From the NCBI GenBank assembly GCA_026260175.1, contig JAKCWW010004932.1, forward strand, positions 1 through 33,715: a DNA stretch of 33,715 bases. The letters run 5' to 3'. The notes below the pieces were generated by a model. It was given only the letters and a program-made list of their open reading frames with translations, had not been told where the DNA came from and did no database searches. The translations under genes and the position numbers were made by a program. Source of the stretch: Reticulitermes lucifugus (taxonomy: Eukaryota > Arthropoda > Insecta > Blattodea > Rhinotermitidae). Position 1 is the first letter of the stretch. Every line of letters begins with the position of its first letter. Positions 1 through 12,540 of the stretch are shown here, piece after piece.

Positions 1-1314
1 ATTTTTTAGCCCTCTAAAACTGTAAAAAGGGTGCGGATTAGATTTGAGAATATACGGTATGTTGAATTCATAGGCACAGTTCTGATGTCTTTTTGCAACA
101 AGTGGTTGTGGATGTTTGCTGTTCTGCATTGTGTAATTCTAACTGAGCAGAGACTGTGGCTTGGCAGTGCATCATACATGTACTGTAATGTCACACAGCA
201 TAATTATGAGTTTTTTTGAACACTGAGATATGTTCTGTATGTGTAGGTCAGCAAGGCAAGGTTTATGCCAGTCGTCAATAGTACCGGCATGAAAATTGGT
301 TGGTTGTAACTACAATTTTTCTCTCATTTATGCTTACAATATTGATATCTTACTTTGAATTGCATCACCACATGCCATTGGAATGCATGTGAAATTTATG
401 TCCATCTAATAAGTTCTGTGAACATATTTGGTTTTCCTGTATGTGGACTTTTGTTGTCCTTTATAATGAGCATTCTAATGCCAAGATTTTGCTTTCTTTC
501 TTTCTTGACCTGTAACTAAAACTACAGTAGACTTTTACTGTAAGTCTGTAATGTCTGTGTTGAACGCACACATATATATCTTGCCTCTGATATGTGTTTT
601 TCTGTTTTAAATGTCATACAGGTATGACATACCACCTCATTTCAGTCCAAATGCACAAAATCTCTATCCTAACTGTACTCACTGTAAAAAACTTCATGTT
701 CACATAAACTCCTCTGCCCCATCAATGTGAAGTATATTTACATATTTCATAACATTGTAAGAACCCCCACATAAAAAAAAATATTCAGATTCCATAAATT
801 TGTAATTTGGTTTGTTTGCTGTGTTGTCTAATAGCACACTTACTGACTTACTGATGCAGTAACCGTCATGTCATCATGTATTTTTTACTTGAGTTAAGGT
901 TACTTATGTTCTTGTCAATTATGATTTTGTGAATAAGTTTATTGTTTATGTCATGAGATACATGGAGGACCATTTTAATCGACTTAAGTTCAGTGCCATG
1001 AAATCGCTAGGAATTTTCTGTCTGAGGGATGTTACTACCAGTTGCTTGAATGAATGAATGAATGAATGAGAACATATTTCTCCATGTAGTAGTGTTTCAC
1101 AGAATGGATACGTTTTTATTCATAGATCTATATCACAATTTCATCAGCATTATTAAAAAGAACTGGCACTGGATACTTATTGTATTGCTTACCAAGCTAG
1201 GCTCAGAAAATCAGGACTATGCCCACTGTATGTAGGGGCTTTAATTAAATCAGGTGACACAGTTTTATTTGCTGTTGTTGCTGTGGTTTAATTATAATGT
1301 GTTTTGTACTACAG
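1..1314 (+). other. Partial intron of the beta-PIX gene (left edge)
   Basis: AT-rich non-coding sequence ending in an acceptor (gtactacag) just before the exon at 1315. I see no exon in it. Positions 28-60 resemble the end of a DNA transposon (gggtgcgg...tacggtat). A short GAAT microsatellite lies at about 1046-1068. The donor of this intron is outside the window. Confidence 0.7.
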
Positions 1315-1507
1315 ATATCATCGCTGACAGTTCCTCTGTCACCTCGAGTGAGTGTGCCCGAGCCAAGCAGCATGAGGCCTCAACATCACATAGTTAACAA
1401 GGGTTGGAGTATGTCATGTTTACGTCCCTCTCCCCCACTCCGCCCCTGCCTAGCTCTTGGACGAGATGACAATCATAGGAAGTCTGGACGCAACCCTAAA
1501 AAACAGA
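1315..1507 (+). CDS. rtGEF: beta-PIX (ARHGEF7/rtGEF), internal exon with proline-rich segment before the GIT-binding domain
   Basis: This exon encodes part of a Rac1/Cdc42 guanine-nucleotide exchange factor of the PIX family. PIX works with GIT proteins and PAK kinase at focal adhesions and synapses. The exon is open in one frame from ATA at 1315 and gives 64 codons plus one base (phase 1 end). It follows a consensus acceptor (ctacag) and ends at a strong donor (a|gtgagt). The diagnostic string is WSMSCLRPSPPLRP at about residues 38-51 of the exon, which matches the Trp-Ser-Leu-Ser-Cys-Leu-Arg-Pro proline-rich segment I recall from vertebrate beta-PIX. A basic stretch (RKSGRNPKKQ) follows. 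GC content is clearly higher than in the flanking introns. The catalytic DH-PH and SH3 exons must lie upstream, outside the window. The family call rests on recognition and on in-frame joining with the next exons. Confidence 0.9.
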
Positions 1508-3488
1508 GTGAGTCTTAATTCATTTGCACTTTTTGGAGGAGTTTAATTCAGATGGATCAGATTGTGTATAATGCAAATTTTCTGGTCATGTATGCTGAAT
1601 GTAATTGTACAACTGTATACAATACTTTCAAACAATTTTGGTCTCTGAACTAAGTTGTTCCACATTCCAGACATAATCTTTACCAATTCAGACACCTTGC
1701 ACCCAGTATTCATTACTACAGCATTGCCTCTGAGCTATAATCTTTTTGTCTGATTTAGCATTTAAGAAATATCAATAGTAAAGTATGAGTACAACTCTGA
1801 CCACTTTGGAGTGTAGCACAGTTGGGTGTGGTTTTTGGGTTCAATAAATAAGTGACATGTGTAATTTTTGCCCCTATATCAGTCAATTTCAGAGATGCAG
1901 AATGTCATAATTTTCTGTAAATTTTTACATATTTTGAACTGCTGAAACAGTTATAAATCAAGCCCCAACTGAGATAGAAGATCAATCTTTAAACCTTCTG
2001 AATCTCCTGAGTGGGGGTTTCATTTGTCATGTCATCCTTTGTTTTATATGTGGACCCGAGAAGCAAGAGGGTGTAAGTCCAGTTTTATTATATTTGAGAT
2101 AATATATCATTTCGCTTAGAATTTAAAGCTCTTCCAGATGCAGATGGTTGTAAGTCCAAATACTGTCCCAGTGTAGCTGGACCAAGAATTAAACAGCAGT
2201 GAGTCACATATTGGTCTAAGAAAAATGATGTATTATTTAAAATATAAACTTGGACTTAACTCTTCTGCTGCTCAGGTCCAGATATGTGAACTTTAATTTT
2301 TGCTTTGTCCTTTGACCATAATTTACTGAAAATTTTATCTGATATGCAAGTTTTTCCACAGGCATTTTGTGGTCAGGACTCTGTTCTTCTGGGATATGCC
2401 ACTGCATCACTGAGTAATCAGTTTCCATCGTTTTGAAGACATTATGTTCTCTCAAAATGTTCGGAACCAATTAACCAATGATGTGGCATCATATCTCGAA
2501 GAAGAATCCACAATCACACCACCATGAAAACTCAAGATTCACATTTTGTGATAAATAGTGCCTTTTTGAAAACTTTCATGTTGGGAATGAATGAAAAATA
2601 GTAGATGTTTGTGATTTTTTTTCTGGGTGCACTGATGCTTCACTACATGTTTACTGAAATTCAGGCATGTTCAGACCATTAGCAGTACACACTTCAGTCA
2701 TTCAGTTACAGTTGGTTGTGATATAGTGAAGTTATATTGCAGCCTTTAACAGGCATTAATTATGAAGAGAATGAAGTATATGCAGTGTTTCCTGAATAAG
2801 AAGTTCCCAAATACAAACTTTGCCATGTAAGAAGTTGGATTTCTGTAGTCCTGCCAGAACTCCGATAAGAGTCACATTTATTTTCCTGCATGTGAAGTTC
2901 TTGTGAAATGTTTCCTCACTTTCAGAAGTTTTTTTTTTTATTTTTATATTAATGTTTCCCATAATACATACTAAAAATCTGTACAACCATTATTTATTTC
3001 TAGATGGATAAACTGCACCATTGCCATGAGTTGACTACAGACCACTTCATCACATGTGCATGACCTGTCAACTTTGTTTTTGATTCTACCATTTTTGTTA
3101 CTTATTTTGTGCTAACTGAAGTGTATTGTAGAGATGTTGCAGCAAACTTTGAACTTCAGGTTTAATTTTGAAGTTTTTGTTGCAGTAGATGGTAATGTGT
3201 TGGAGGTGATGCAATTGAGGTAAATGAAGAAAGTTCACTTGTTGCAACAACAAATGACTTTGGAATTGTATTTTCAGGTGTTCCATTTTGAACTGTTCTG
3301 TTGATTTTAAGGACTAATGTAACTGTGTATTGCCATGATAATATACATTTATGATCTTTGTAGTGTAAATATTATGAACTAATTACTTTGGATCAAAATA
3401 CAAAAGTGAATCCAAAAATGAACCTAATTCTTATGTTTCCATTGTCATTTATCACTGGTCTGTTGAAAAACCTCCTATGCAGGAAACA

Positions 3489-3535
3489 CTGTGTGTGTGC
3501 GCGCGCGTGTGTGCATGCATGCTTTATATATATAT
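3489..3535. repeat. Alternating (TG)n(CG)n(TG)n...(TA)n tract
   Basis: The run is gtgtgtgtgcgcgcgcgtgtgtgcatgcatgc, interrupted by ctt and then followed by tatatatata. The GT/GC core is almost perfectly alternating purine-pyrimidine, the sequence type that can adopt Z-DNA. The TA stretch beside it is easily melted. Confidence 0.85.
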
Positions 3536-3612
3536 AGTTTAAAAGCAGCTGCAAGTGTTCAAGGTGGAACTAACTTTCTGGTAATCTTTAGGTGAAACTT
3601 CCCCATTGTGCT

Positions 3613-4219
3613 CCAGTCAAATATATACAGTAAAACCCCTATTTAATGAATTTCTGGGAGATTAGAATATATTTCACTGAATCGAGGTTTTCATTAAATG
3701 GAGGTTTTCAGTTAATATAGAGCTATTGTTGGGACATGAAAAAATCATCACAAAATGCGGGAACATTAAATCGGGGTTTTACTGTACATTCCAAACCACC
3801 ATCATGCACAACAAAATTTACAAGATCTCATTCCCTTACAGTATATGTCATAAAAACTTGTGTCAGAATACATCAAAGTTCTGTAAAATTATACGATGAG
3901 TATAAAAACTGTAGTTTTAAATACGGATGGTAGGCAGTTTATAATTGATACATAAGGCACCTCCATATTTAAAACTCTAGTTTTTGTACTCATCTTATAA
4001 TTTGCCAGAACTTTTATGTATTTTGACACAAGTTTTTATGACATAAACTATAAGGGAATGAGATCTCAATCCCACATGAAGGTACAAGTTTTTGTATGGC
4101 TCTTGATATTTAATAGGTCTGATGATGGCTTAATTGATAAGCCGAAACTAGTAACCTGTAAATTTGTACATTTTGTTGTGCATCACAGTGGTTTGGAATG
4201 AATATATTTAACTCGCTGG
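3613..4219. mobile_element. Large foldback element with a nested MITE in its left arm
   Basis: The left arm (3613-3930) is the reverse complement of the right arm (3961-4219). Matching landmarks are cattccaaaccac at 3787 against gtggtttggaatg at 4188-4200, ctcattcccttacagtatatgtc against gacataaactataagggaatgag, and gagtataaaaactgtagttttaaata against tatttaaaactctagtttttgtactc. The spacer is about 30 bp. The left arm is broken by the pogo-type MITE at 3628-3784. It also lacks about 100 bp that the right arm keeps at about 4070-4170, including the hairpin motif at 4119-4148. No protein is encoded. The layout resembles the inverted terminal repeats of Penelope-like elements or a foldback transposon. 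The class is inference. Confidence 0.8.
3628..3784. mobile_element. pogo/Tigger-type MITE, 157 bp
   Basis: Terminal inverted repeats of 22 bp begin cagtaaaacccc(t/g)atttaatg and differ at one position. They are flanked by TA on both sides (3626-3627 and 3785-3786), the target duplication used by Tc1/mariner/pogo elements. The interior (157 bp in all) has no transposase and contains a subterminal repeat of the type gaggttttcattaaatgg/gaggttttcagttaata. It is a non-autonomous element. CAGTA-AACCCC ends are typical of pogo/Tigger families. Confidence 0.88.
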
Positions 4220-4678
4220 TAATATAAATAGAATGATAGAATGTTTAGCACTGGTAATAACATTATTGGATGCAGTCTCATGACACTTTCATCTACCTTG
4301 CATTTTCCATCCTAATATCCTACCATTTGTAATTTGGTATGTATTTCTTATTCAAGCTGCATGTCCAACCAGACGTAACCTACATTTAACTACAGCAACA
4401 CTTGACTTTTGTGTTCTTTCCTCAAAGTAAGTGACCATGTTTTGCAACTGTACATACAGACTGGCAAAACAATTTTATATTGTATTCTTACATTAGTGTC
4501 TTAGGAAGTATACAGGATTATAACAGTTTTTGAACAGAAGAGTAATGGTACTAACAACTGACAGTTTATTCTGATAATACAACCTGTATCTTTTTGACAG
4601 GGTTTATTTACTGTATGTTAATTTTTGTTCAGTCCTTCCTGAAAGATGGCCTATATTTCTAATGCATTTGTTTTTTAG

Positions 4679-4768
4679 TTGAAAGAAGTTACGAAGAAGA
4701 CGCTCAGATTTTACGTGTGATTGAAGCTTACTGCACAAGTGCCAAAACACGATACACTGTTAACTCAG
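4679..4768 (+). CDS. rtGEF: beta-PIX, exon encoding the GIT-binding helix
   Basis: This 90-nt exon enters at phase 1 (A|TT) and leaves at phase 1 (TCA G|), so 2 bases, 29 codons and 1 base are used. It encodes the sequence EEDAQILRVIEAYCTSAKTR followed by YTVNS. This is nearly identical to the vertebrate beta-PIX helix, where the equivalent is a Lys in place of Arg and Gln-Thr-Leu in place of Tyr-Thr-Val. In the family this helix is the core of the GIT-binding domain that holds the GIT-PIX complex together. The acceptor is ttttttag and the donor is cag|gtatgt, both good matches to consensus. The next constitutive exon is 21.5 kb away. The alternative exon at 14935 has a compatible phase. This is the strongest single identification in the window. 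Confidence 0.96.
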
Positions 4769-5339
4769 GTATGTGGTCTTTATTACTTAGTTATGTGCAA
4801 GGTGCATATCACAGGCATGAGACTGGAATCCTTGCAACAGCAAGGCACTAGAAGAATAGCATGAGTAGAAAGCCTTTTACTGTTAGGTGGAATTGAAAGG
4901 AACCATCAAGAGAATTACGAATTTGTACATTTAACTTGACCATTCTTCAATGTGAAAACGTGTTGAAAATTATGTATGTTATGGATAGTTCACATTTCAC
5001 ATGTATGTATACCTTGTAACAAAATATGCTTCTTACTGCAACTTATTGCAACAGGTAAACAGTGAAGACAGTGTGACATTAAATAAATTAGAATAACAAA
5101 ACAAACGTCTTTTAAAATTGCTATAATTTTTATAGTTGCATTCATTTTCTTGTTATCCTTTTGATGATATGAATTTCTAACTTCTTGGGAAATCCATCTC
5201 ATTCACATTGAAGGAGGAAAGTGTCAGGTGCAGTTTTTGTTAGTTCTAAAATGCATGAGATGAAATGAAGCCATGCCCAATGAATTGGAAGTTAATACCT
5301 TGACCACCTTGGTTGGAAATGATTGTCACAGATATTTTT

Positions 5340-5700
5340 TTATTGTACCAACAAATACACCACATCAAATATATATATAAATAGTCAAGACATTAGTCCA
5401 ACATGTTTTGGTAAAAATATACCATCATCAGGGAGTACAGTGTACCAATGTAAAACCAACTGCAAATTAGGCTTAAAGTAGGTTTTAACTACTTTAAGCT
5501 TAATTTTATCAGTTCAAAATGCACGTATATATCTTATACTACTACAGGTTATGAAACATTATATATAAACACCATCTGCAGTTGGTTTTAACGTTGCACA
5601 CTGTCCTTGCTGATGATGGTATGTTTTTACTGAAACATGTTGGGAGTAATGTCTTGACTGTTTATGTATATTTGATGTGGTGCATTTGTTGGTATAATAA
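5340..5700. mobile_element. Foldback element with about 125-bp arms
   Basis: The left arm 5340-5464 and right arm 5577-5700 are reverse complements at roughly 85-90% by eye. Landmarks are accacatcaaatata against tatatttgatgtggt, gtcaagacattagtc against gagtaatgtcttgac, ataccatcatca against tgatgatggtat, and taaaaccaactgca against tgcagttggtttta. The 112-bp spacer has its own perfect 11-bp hairpin (gcttaaagtag / ctactttaagc, 5471-5481 and 5489-5499). Each arm carries the TGATGATGG-loop-RAAAC motif shared with the elements at 3613 and 32029. No coding sequence is present. Confidence 0.85.
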
Positions 5701-6667
5701 GAGAAAAATTGATCCAAAATGCACAGAATGAACAACTTCAGAATTATCACAGATATGTTTATGCTCCTTGAATTAAATTTCTGTTCTAGCCTGATGCAGG
5801 TACATTTTTTTGGTCAGGTTTCTGAGCAGTGGGTTGTGTTTTGTTGCGATGTGGCTTGTGGAGCAAGAAGTGTAATCTGTCGTAGTGTTGCTGTCCTATT
5901 GGTAGGTGGCACAGTATGACAGAAACTGGTATTTTGTTGATATTGCTTATCTTATGGTGGGATTCTTCCTTTACAAAAATCGTACTGTATCAGAATGACA
6001 TTTTTTAGATGCCAGTAAGCGATCCAGGATATGAATGTTACAAATGTAATGCCTGATGGAGATTCAGATAACAAAATTAATTTACAAAATAGTTACAACA
6101 GCAACTCATACTGGTCTGTAGGTTTTTGTGTCTTAAGTACCTGCCAGAAGTTTGAAATTATAGTCACTGCTAAAATATATATCATTAATGTAGCAGTAAT
6201 TAATTAAGGAACGTGTGAGTATGAAGTATGATGTGAATTAGAATAATTGTCTTTTTTTAATTGTCCAAAAATGCAGCTAGTATCACAGTTTAAGCAGCAT
6301 ACGAACATGCCAATAGTCTGTTAAGTTCATGGGTTACATATTGTCGAGTATTTCGGAACTATGTGTACCTGATTATAAGGCAAAGTGTGTTTTTCTTTTG
6401 TTTTGTTTTTGTTAAATACTCAAGAGTATAATCCTGTGTTCACAAATGGAGAAAATTTTATAAAGAACGTGATTCAGAGATTTTTGGGAAAACAGGTCTT
6501 TGTCATCTGTGTTATGTGTCAGAACTTCTGTATCTGCAATCATATGGATATGAAAATATTTCCAAAGCAGTAACCATTACAGTTTTAAGATAAACACATA
6601 CTTTCATGACAGTGGTGTGTTATTCAGGTGACACTTTTTACCATTGTATTTGTTTTGTTAGAAACAC

Positions 6668-6726
6668 ACAACTCTGTTGGGTCCAGTGGAGTGAATAGCT
6701 TCATCCCCTGGACCCAACAGCGTTGT
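6668..6726. other. Near-perfect 59-nt hairpin in the intron
   Basis: The 19-nt arms acaactctgttgggtccag (6668-6686) and ctggacccaacagcgttgt (6708-6726) pair with one mismatch. Pairing continues inward after one mismatch as GGA/TCC and then, past a bulged G, TGAA/TTCA, closing on a TAGC tetraloop. About 25-27 base pairs result. Weaker A/T pairing extends outward to about 6661 and 6733. It is GC-rich against an AT-rich background. It could be a small-RNA precursor, a foldback relic or a regulatory RNA structure. There is no direct evidence for any of these. Confidence 0.75.
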
Positions 6727-8018
6727 ATATTTTTAATTTTTCTGTTTCACGTGATGATGGAAGCAGAACCAGATTTCAAAATTCTGTCTTTAACAAATAT
6801 GAGACTGTGGAGAAGTCCAGTATGTGTACACCTTATTCAAATTTTGTTACTGTTGTCACCATATTTTCTTGTCATTCATTCAGTTTGTAGCTGTAGTTGT
6901 GCTGTTGAGGTATAGTTTGTAATAACAGCATTCATAATTAATGAATTGAAACATTCAGTGTTTATTGCTGCTTCTCAACCAAAGAACATATTACTCGAAG
7001 TGGAGATAATCTTAATATATTTTCATATTCACACACTGTGGATGCATGAGTTTCTGCCATAGCTGCCAGATGTCTCTTAGTTTTTGGATGACCAATAATG
7101 TGTGGTGACTGTTAAGAACTAATTCAATGTCATGTAAAACATATCGTTTGAAAGCTATGCCAGTGGCAGCCTAGCTGCTGGTAGGGTTACCCATACTGGA
7201 CAGGTTTTAAAGACCTGCATTCGCACACATGAACACATGTATGAATACACCCCTAGAAATTAATTTTGTATATGTAGGCAACAAGGAAATTGATTGAATT
7301 TTAAGACTTGCTGCATAATCTCTGCTTTATTTTCCACAAAATGCCATGTATTTCATAATTTCACCTCTTTCTGTTCAAATAATACATTTTTCATAGATCT
7401 TGCACTAAAATTTAAATACCCACCTCGATAGGATGAAGATTAAGCAAGGTGCCAAACAAATAGAGATTCCAGTTTGGTTGTTGGGTGTGGGGCTGACATC
7501 CTCGCCTTGTGAAAACTCAGTTTTCTCAAAACCCTGCAACAGGAAAGAAGAAGAATATAATATTGAACATTATATGTATTAATTTTATTTATTATAAGAG
7601 TTTTATTTTAAAAAGCATTGATGTCGTTGCACTTACTAAATATTAGTTGCTGTAGTACGTGATGTGATCATGGGTGACTACATGAAAACAAAAAGCCCAT
7701 GGTATGCAGGTTTCTTCATTTTCATGAACAACTGCTTATGATGCCAATTTTAAATTACTGATTATCAGATATGCCAAGGAAACACTAATAAGTAAGAGTA
7801 TTGAGAAAGAACAGTGTTTTGGAGCCAGTATTCGACAATGAAATGGAACAAAGAACTGTTACTAGATGCAACTTCCATCACAGAAGCAATGCGTGGTTCT
7901 GAAATTGGCTACTGTGAAGAGGTGGAGGAGAAAAGAAAAGTTGTTCATGTTTGTGCTTGGTAATTGTTTTTATCTGGATGACAAAATTATTTTTCCTTAG
8001 AATTTCCTACTGTGAAGG

Positions 8019-8055
8019 GGGAGGGGGCACCTTATAGTCATGTAAATATGGTATA
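8019..8055. repeat. Possible DNA-transposon end
   Basis: The string gggggcaccttatagtcatg...tatggtat resembles the transposon-end-like string at 28-60 (gggtgcgg...tacggtat), with about 20 of 32 positions identical by eye. No matching partner end was located, so the element boundaries are unknown. Confidence 0.35.
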
Positions 8056-11000
8056 TTTGATCTGTATGTGGTATAAACCTTTGTTTATCACTGGAATGTG
8101 TTAAGGTAAAGTTATTGGTTGACAGCACAGTAAAATGAAAGATCAAATTACAAATTTTCAATATATATTGGCATTTTTGTGGGATGACTATGTTATCTTA
8201 GGAAAGCTATCTAGATGAGTGTGCCTGATGCATGGTGTGATGGTTGTTGGTTTTAATTTCCTCGGTGAGGAGGTATCTTTGAGTGTATTATTTTTAAAAA
8301 TTAGCTGTGAGTTTAAGCAAAATAAATGACAGCATATTATTTTTATTTATATATTTATGTGAAAATGTCTTTTTTCCCTGAATTTTAAAATTTATCCACA
8401 TGACATTTTATATGTTATCTTTCTTGCATGATGAAGTCTTAGGTTAAGGGACTGTGTGTTCAAACACTGATGCAATGATAGCAGACATATGAAGATTACT
8501 GTACAGCTCTATTTGTTTGTGCCTACTTCTTTCATGAAAAATGCTTGGCATTGCTACCTCTATGCTTCTTGATATAAATCTTAGCCCTGTGGGTTTGTCA
8601 TAGCTAGTCTGTTTCTTGATAGACTTATTGTGTACTTCACACTAAAGCTAGCAACATTTATTAATATCTCATATCATCATGTCATAACACTGCTAGCTTT
8701 TATGTGTGTGAATGTAGAGATAGCAAGCCCATTTTGTTTTTTAAGTACATGTGCAAAGCATTTGCGTCTGTCTCTCTGTCCACATGTATTGCAGCGACTC
8801 CAACTGGATGGATTTTCATGAAACTTCATATTTGGGATTTTTACTAAATTCTCTTGACACTGATTTTGATTAAAATTGGACAAAGATACCAGACTCTTTA
8901 CATAAAGACATATGGACATTTATACAATTGGGCTTTGTGACGGAGACAAATTCTGTTCTCTGTGAGGTAACAGAATGAGGACTGAGAAACAACTGACAAT
9001 TTAAATGTCTTGCCTTTTGCAAGACTATTACAGGATATCTCGCTGTTTATGATGTAAGTACAGGAAATATGATATCTTGCAAAATATGAGAGATGCGTAA
9101 GAAGTACAGTATGTCAATGTTTATGAGATTCTAAGCAATCCTTAATGATCTGAATATAAGTGTCATCTCATGAGAAACAAGAGAAAGTGATTGCACTGCG
9201 ACAGCATTGAAAGTACAGTTCCCATTGATGTTACAGTTATGATGTACTTACATTGTTCTTATAGAGAATTGAACGACTTACACACTGCTTTTTGGTTAAA
9301 AATTGTTTAATGGGACACACACGTGGATGTACACACAAATATGAGAGCATCATATACCTGTCTTTCTTTGTAAAATAAGGAAGGAACACCATAAAATGTG
9401 TTTCCCTTATGATATGTTGAACTTTAGAGGTAACAATCAATTAGTACGTGTAGATTACAATACTGTGGATTCTAGTCCAAGTGTTGTAATTTATTTACAT
9501 TTAATTGTCACTTTTATTTGCACACTTCATATATACATGTCAAGCATCTCTGTCAGGCATGATGAGTTCCTTTGGAGAATGTGCACCAACACATTACACA
9601 AGAATGACTGCTGTGGCTGTTATAATTCATTCCTGAATCTATAAATTTCTGAATGTATATATGTAGCAGTGAAATGCTGTAATGTGTATTTCTGACAGTA
9701 CACTCAGTTTCATTTACTGCTGGGACTCTTAGGTCATTTTATATGTAAAGTAAATTTCAAAGGTTATGCCAAGTGACTGGTGGCAAGTGAAGTTAGAATT
9801 TTTTATTTTCATAATGGAAAACATGAACTTTCTCTTTGCCTACATTGCTTGCATATGATACTTAGGTGTGGTACCAATGTTTGGAGTTTAGTGTCACACT
9901 GTATTGATATGTACTGGTAAGGGCATTTCATATAATTATGTAGTGGAAATAATGATAAAATATTTTCTGCTAGTAAGTATGGTAGTAAATTGTCTCCGTT
10001 TTGTTATATGGGTTGTATGGTTGTATACAACACAAATACATGTAGTTCACTTGAAAAATTTGTTTTTGAATGCAGATAATTTGGTGATAGTAGATTGAGT
10101 TCCATCCTTAAAAAGTGGGCTTTTAATACCACATTTGCTCATTTGCATGCTTAATTTCTGTTAACATGAAAGTTTACCACCAGCAAATGACTTCCTGCTC
10201 TAAAATTCCTGAGATTCAAACTGCTACTTATTTTCAGCTGGCAGATAGGCCTACAACTATGTGATGTACTGTAAATGTATCATAATAATTCACATTTCTG
10301 ATAGGTTAATATTAAGTCAGTAAGTTTTGTTTGGTAGTTGTAAATTGATTCCAAATTGAGCATGTGGTACAGTGGTATATATTCCATTGTTAAGGTCATT
10401 TAGGTTCCATTTATGGCTGAAGTAGTTTCTGGCATTAACTTGATGTCATGAAACTGTGTACAGGTTACCAGTTTCATAAATATACAATCCTCCTGGTAAT
10501 ATAAAATTCTGTTAATCCATGCCATTCATAAAATGCACACACTATGGAATTGAGCTAAGTATTAGTTATGTAATTCATTTTTACTTATTTGTGGTCTCAG
10601 ATGGCTGTGTTTTCTTTAATCAGACTTCTTCATTGGTCAGGTCTGGCCTAGAATGGAGTTGATGTTTGGTAAGATTTGTTGTGATGCATGAATTTGCAGT
10701 ATGTAAACAGTCTGTGTTGTCTGATTAGTATTAGCCCTTTGCTTCTTTTTGTATAAGTGCCATATTATGCTCTCGGCCACTATTTCAGGGGAATATTTGC
10801 ATAAGTAACAACAAAGTACTGTAAGAGATTTCAGCTGCACATAGGTAATGTCACATACCACTACTGATATTGCACATCCCTGATCTTACCACTGTGTACT
10901 ATTTACTGAGTCATTTTGAATGTGTTAAGCATTTCCAGTAATATTTTAAATACCAAGGCAGGAGCAGTGCTATTATAACATTTAACATCTCCAGTGTGGG

Positions 11001-12540
11001 GTTCAAGGCTTGGCCAGTCGATATAATAGGTGTAATTAAAGCAGCACTGTGGTAATTGTTTAAAGGTTTCTCTTATCCTCATGATTCTTTCTATCAGTTC
11101 CCTGTTATTCAGTGTCACTACTTTGACAATACTCATGTATTCTGTTACAACATGCTGCACTTATGCCTGTTTATCTGCTGTTGAATATCAGAGTTCTTGG
11201 AATATGGAATGTGTGGGAAGGGGAACATTTCACTAGTTATTGAACCAAGTGTCTTGAAATGTTTTACAGATGGGATTTGTACTGGATTGTGCAGCTCTGT
11301 TGTAGTTTTATCTGTGATTTTCCAGTATTTTCTGACATTTATTATGCCATTCACTTTGTGGTATCAAATAATCGTAGCAGTTGGTACCAAAATCTTTATT
11401 GATTGTAAGTCATTCAAATAATTACAAATGCAACCATGTATGTTGCTTCTCATACTGATATTTATATGTTCTTTGTGGCATATACACTCCATACAAAAAT
11501 GCCCTGAAATGCAGTTCTGATAAAGTGGCCTGCTATTCAGTGTGTGTAATACCATGTATGATAGGTCTGTTAATGCTGTGACAGCCTATATCAGAAATCT
11601 TAAAATCAGAAAAATTAAATATTTATTTCTTGTTTTCTATTTTATTAAGAACACACATATTCTATTTGCATACAATTTTTCTTTTTTATTTCCTTTTTGT
11701 GTATTATGTATATAATGTTTTTATGAAATTTTGTTCTGAGTAGCCATGTTTATCAGTTACATATCTATGATGCATGTTGTTTCTCTTTAACGATACAGTT
11801 TGTTGGCCCGTTGAATGGCATAGCTTCTAGAGCTTAGTCTTCTACCATTACTACTATTGGTGCCCTGGGCCATGAAAAGTTTATGTGGCATTTGCGCAGG
11901 TTATGTTGCTGATACATTCTCCTTTCTTCCATTCTGATGTTTCTTCTCTTTCATTATCACACTTGCAGTTGATGCTGAATAAAGTCAGCATTCAGTACAT
12001 TATTAGAGAAGCTTGTTTTGGGATTGCACTGTTATCGCTGAATGGGGATTGTGGGTTCTGACATGCCTTGAAGGCCATTAAATGCATCTTGAGAGAACTT
12101 CGCTTGCATTGTGTGTTATAGCAATAATCTGTTTTCACATCCTGTATGTACAGTTTCATCTCTGGTGTTGTTGCTTATACCTTAATTGAGAAGCTGGACA
12201 CTTGTCAGTGAACTGAGTGGCTGACTTTCGAATATTGGGTTATTATGTTCATAACTGCTATGAGCTCATGCTGAAATGTAGCTTTTCATACTACATGCCT
12301 ATCAGTTCTGTCTGTATTGCATTTACTGCCCTTTTCATATCATTCAGATTTGTCATGTTTTATTCATACACTGACCAGCACTGAATGAATACAAATCATT
12401 TAACCACTGTTACGTAATTTTAATGGAGAAGTTTTCTTATTTCTAACTGCCAGACGTGCAGCTTTCCTTGAAACAACAACCAAAAGGGAAGAAAACCATT
12501 TTGAGTTGGTTGCGGGAGTGAAATCTCTACAATAACGTGT

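Larger units (their letters stand above)
1508..4678 (+). other. Intron of beta-PIX, 3171 bp
   Basis: This intron runs from a gtgagt donor to an acceptor with a T-tract (gttttttag). It is AT-rich and I see no exon in it. It holds an alternating purine-pyrimidine tract (about 3489-3522), a pogo-type MITE and a large foldback element, listed separately. Confidence 0.85.
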
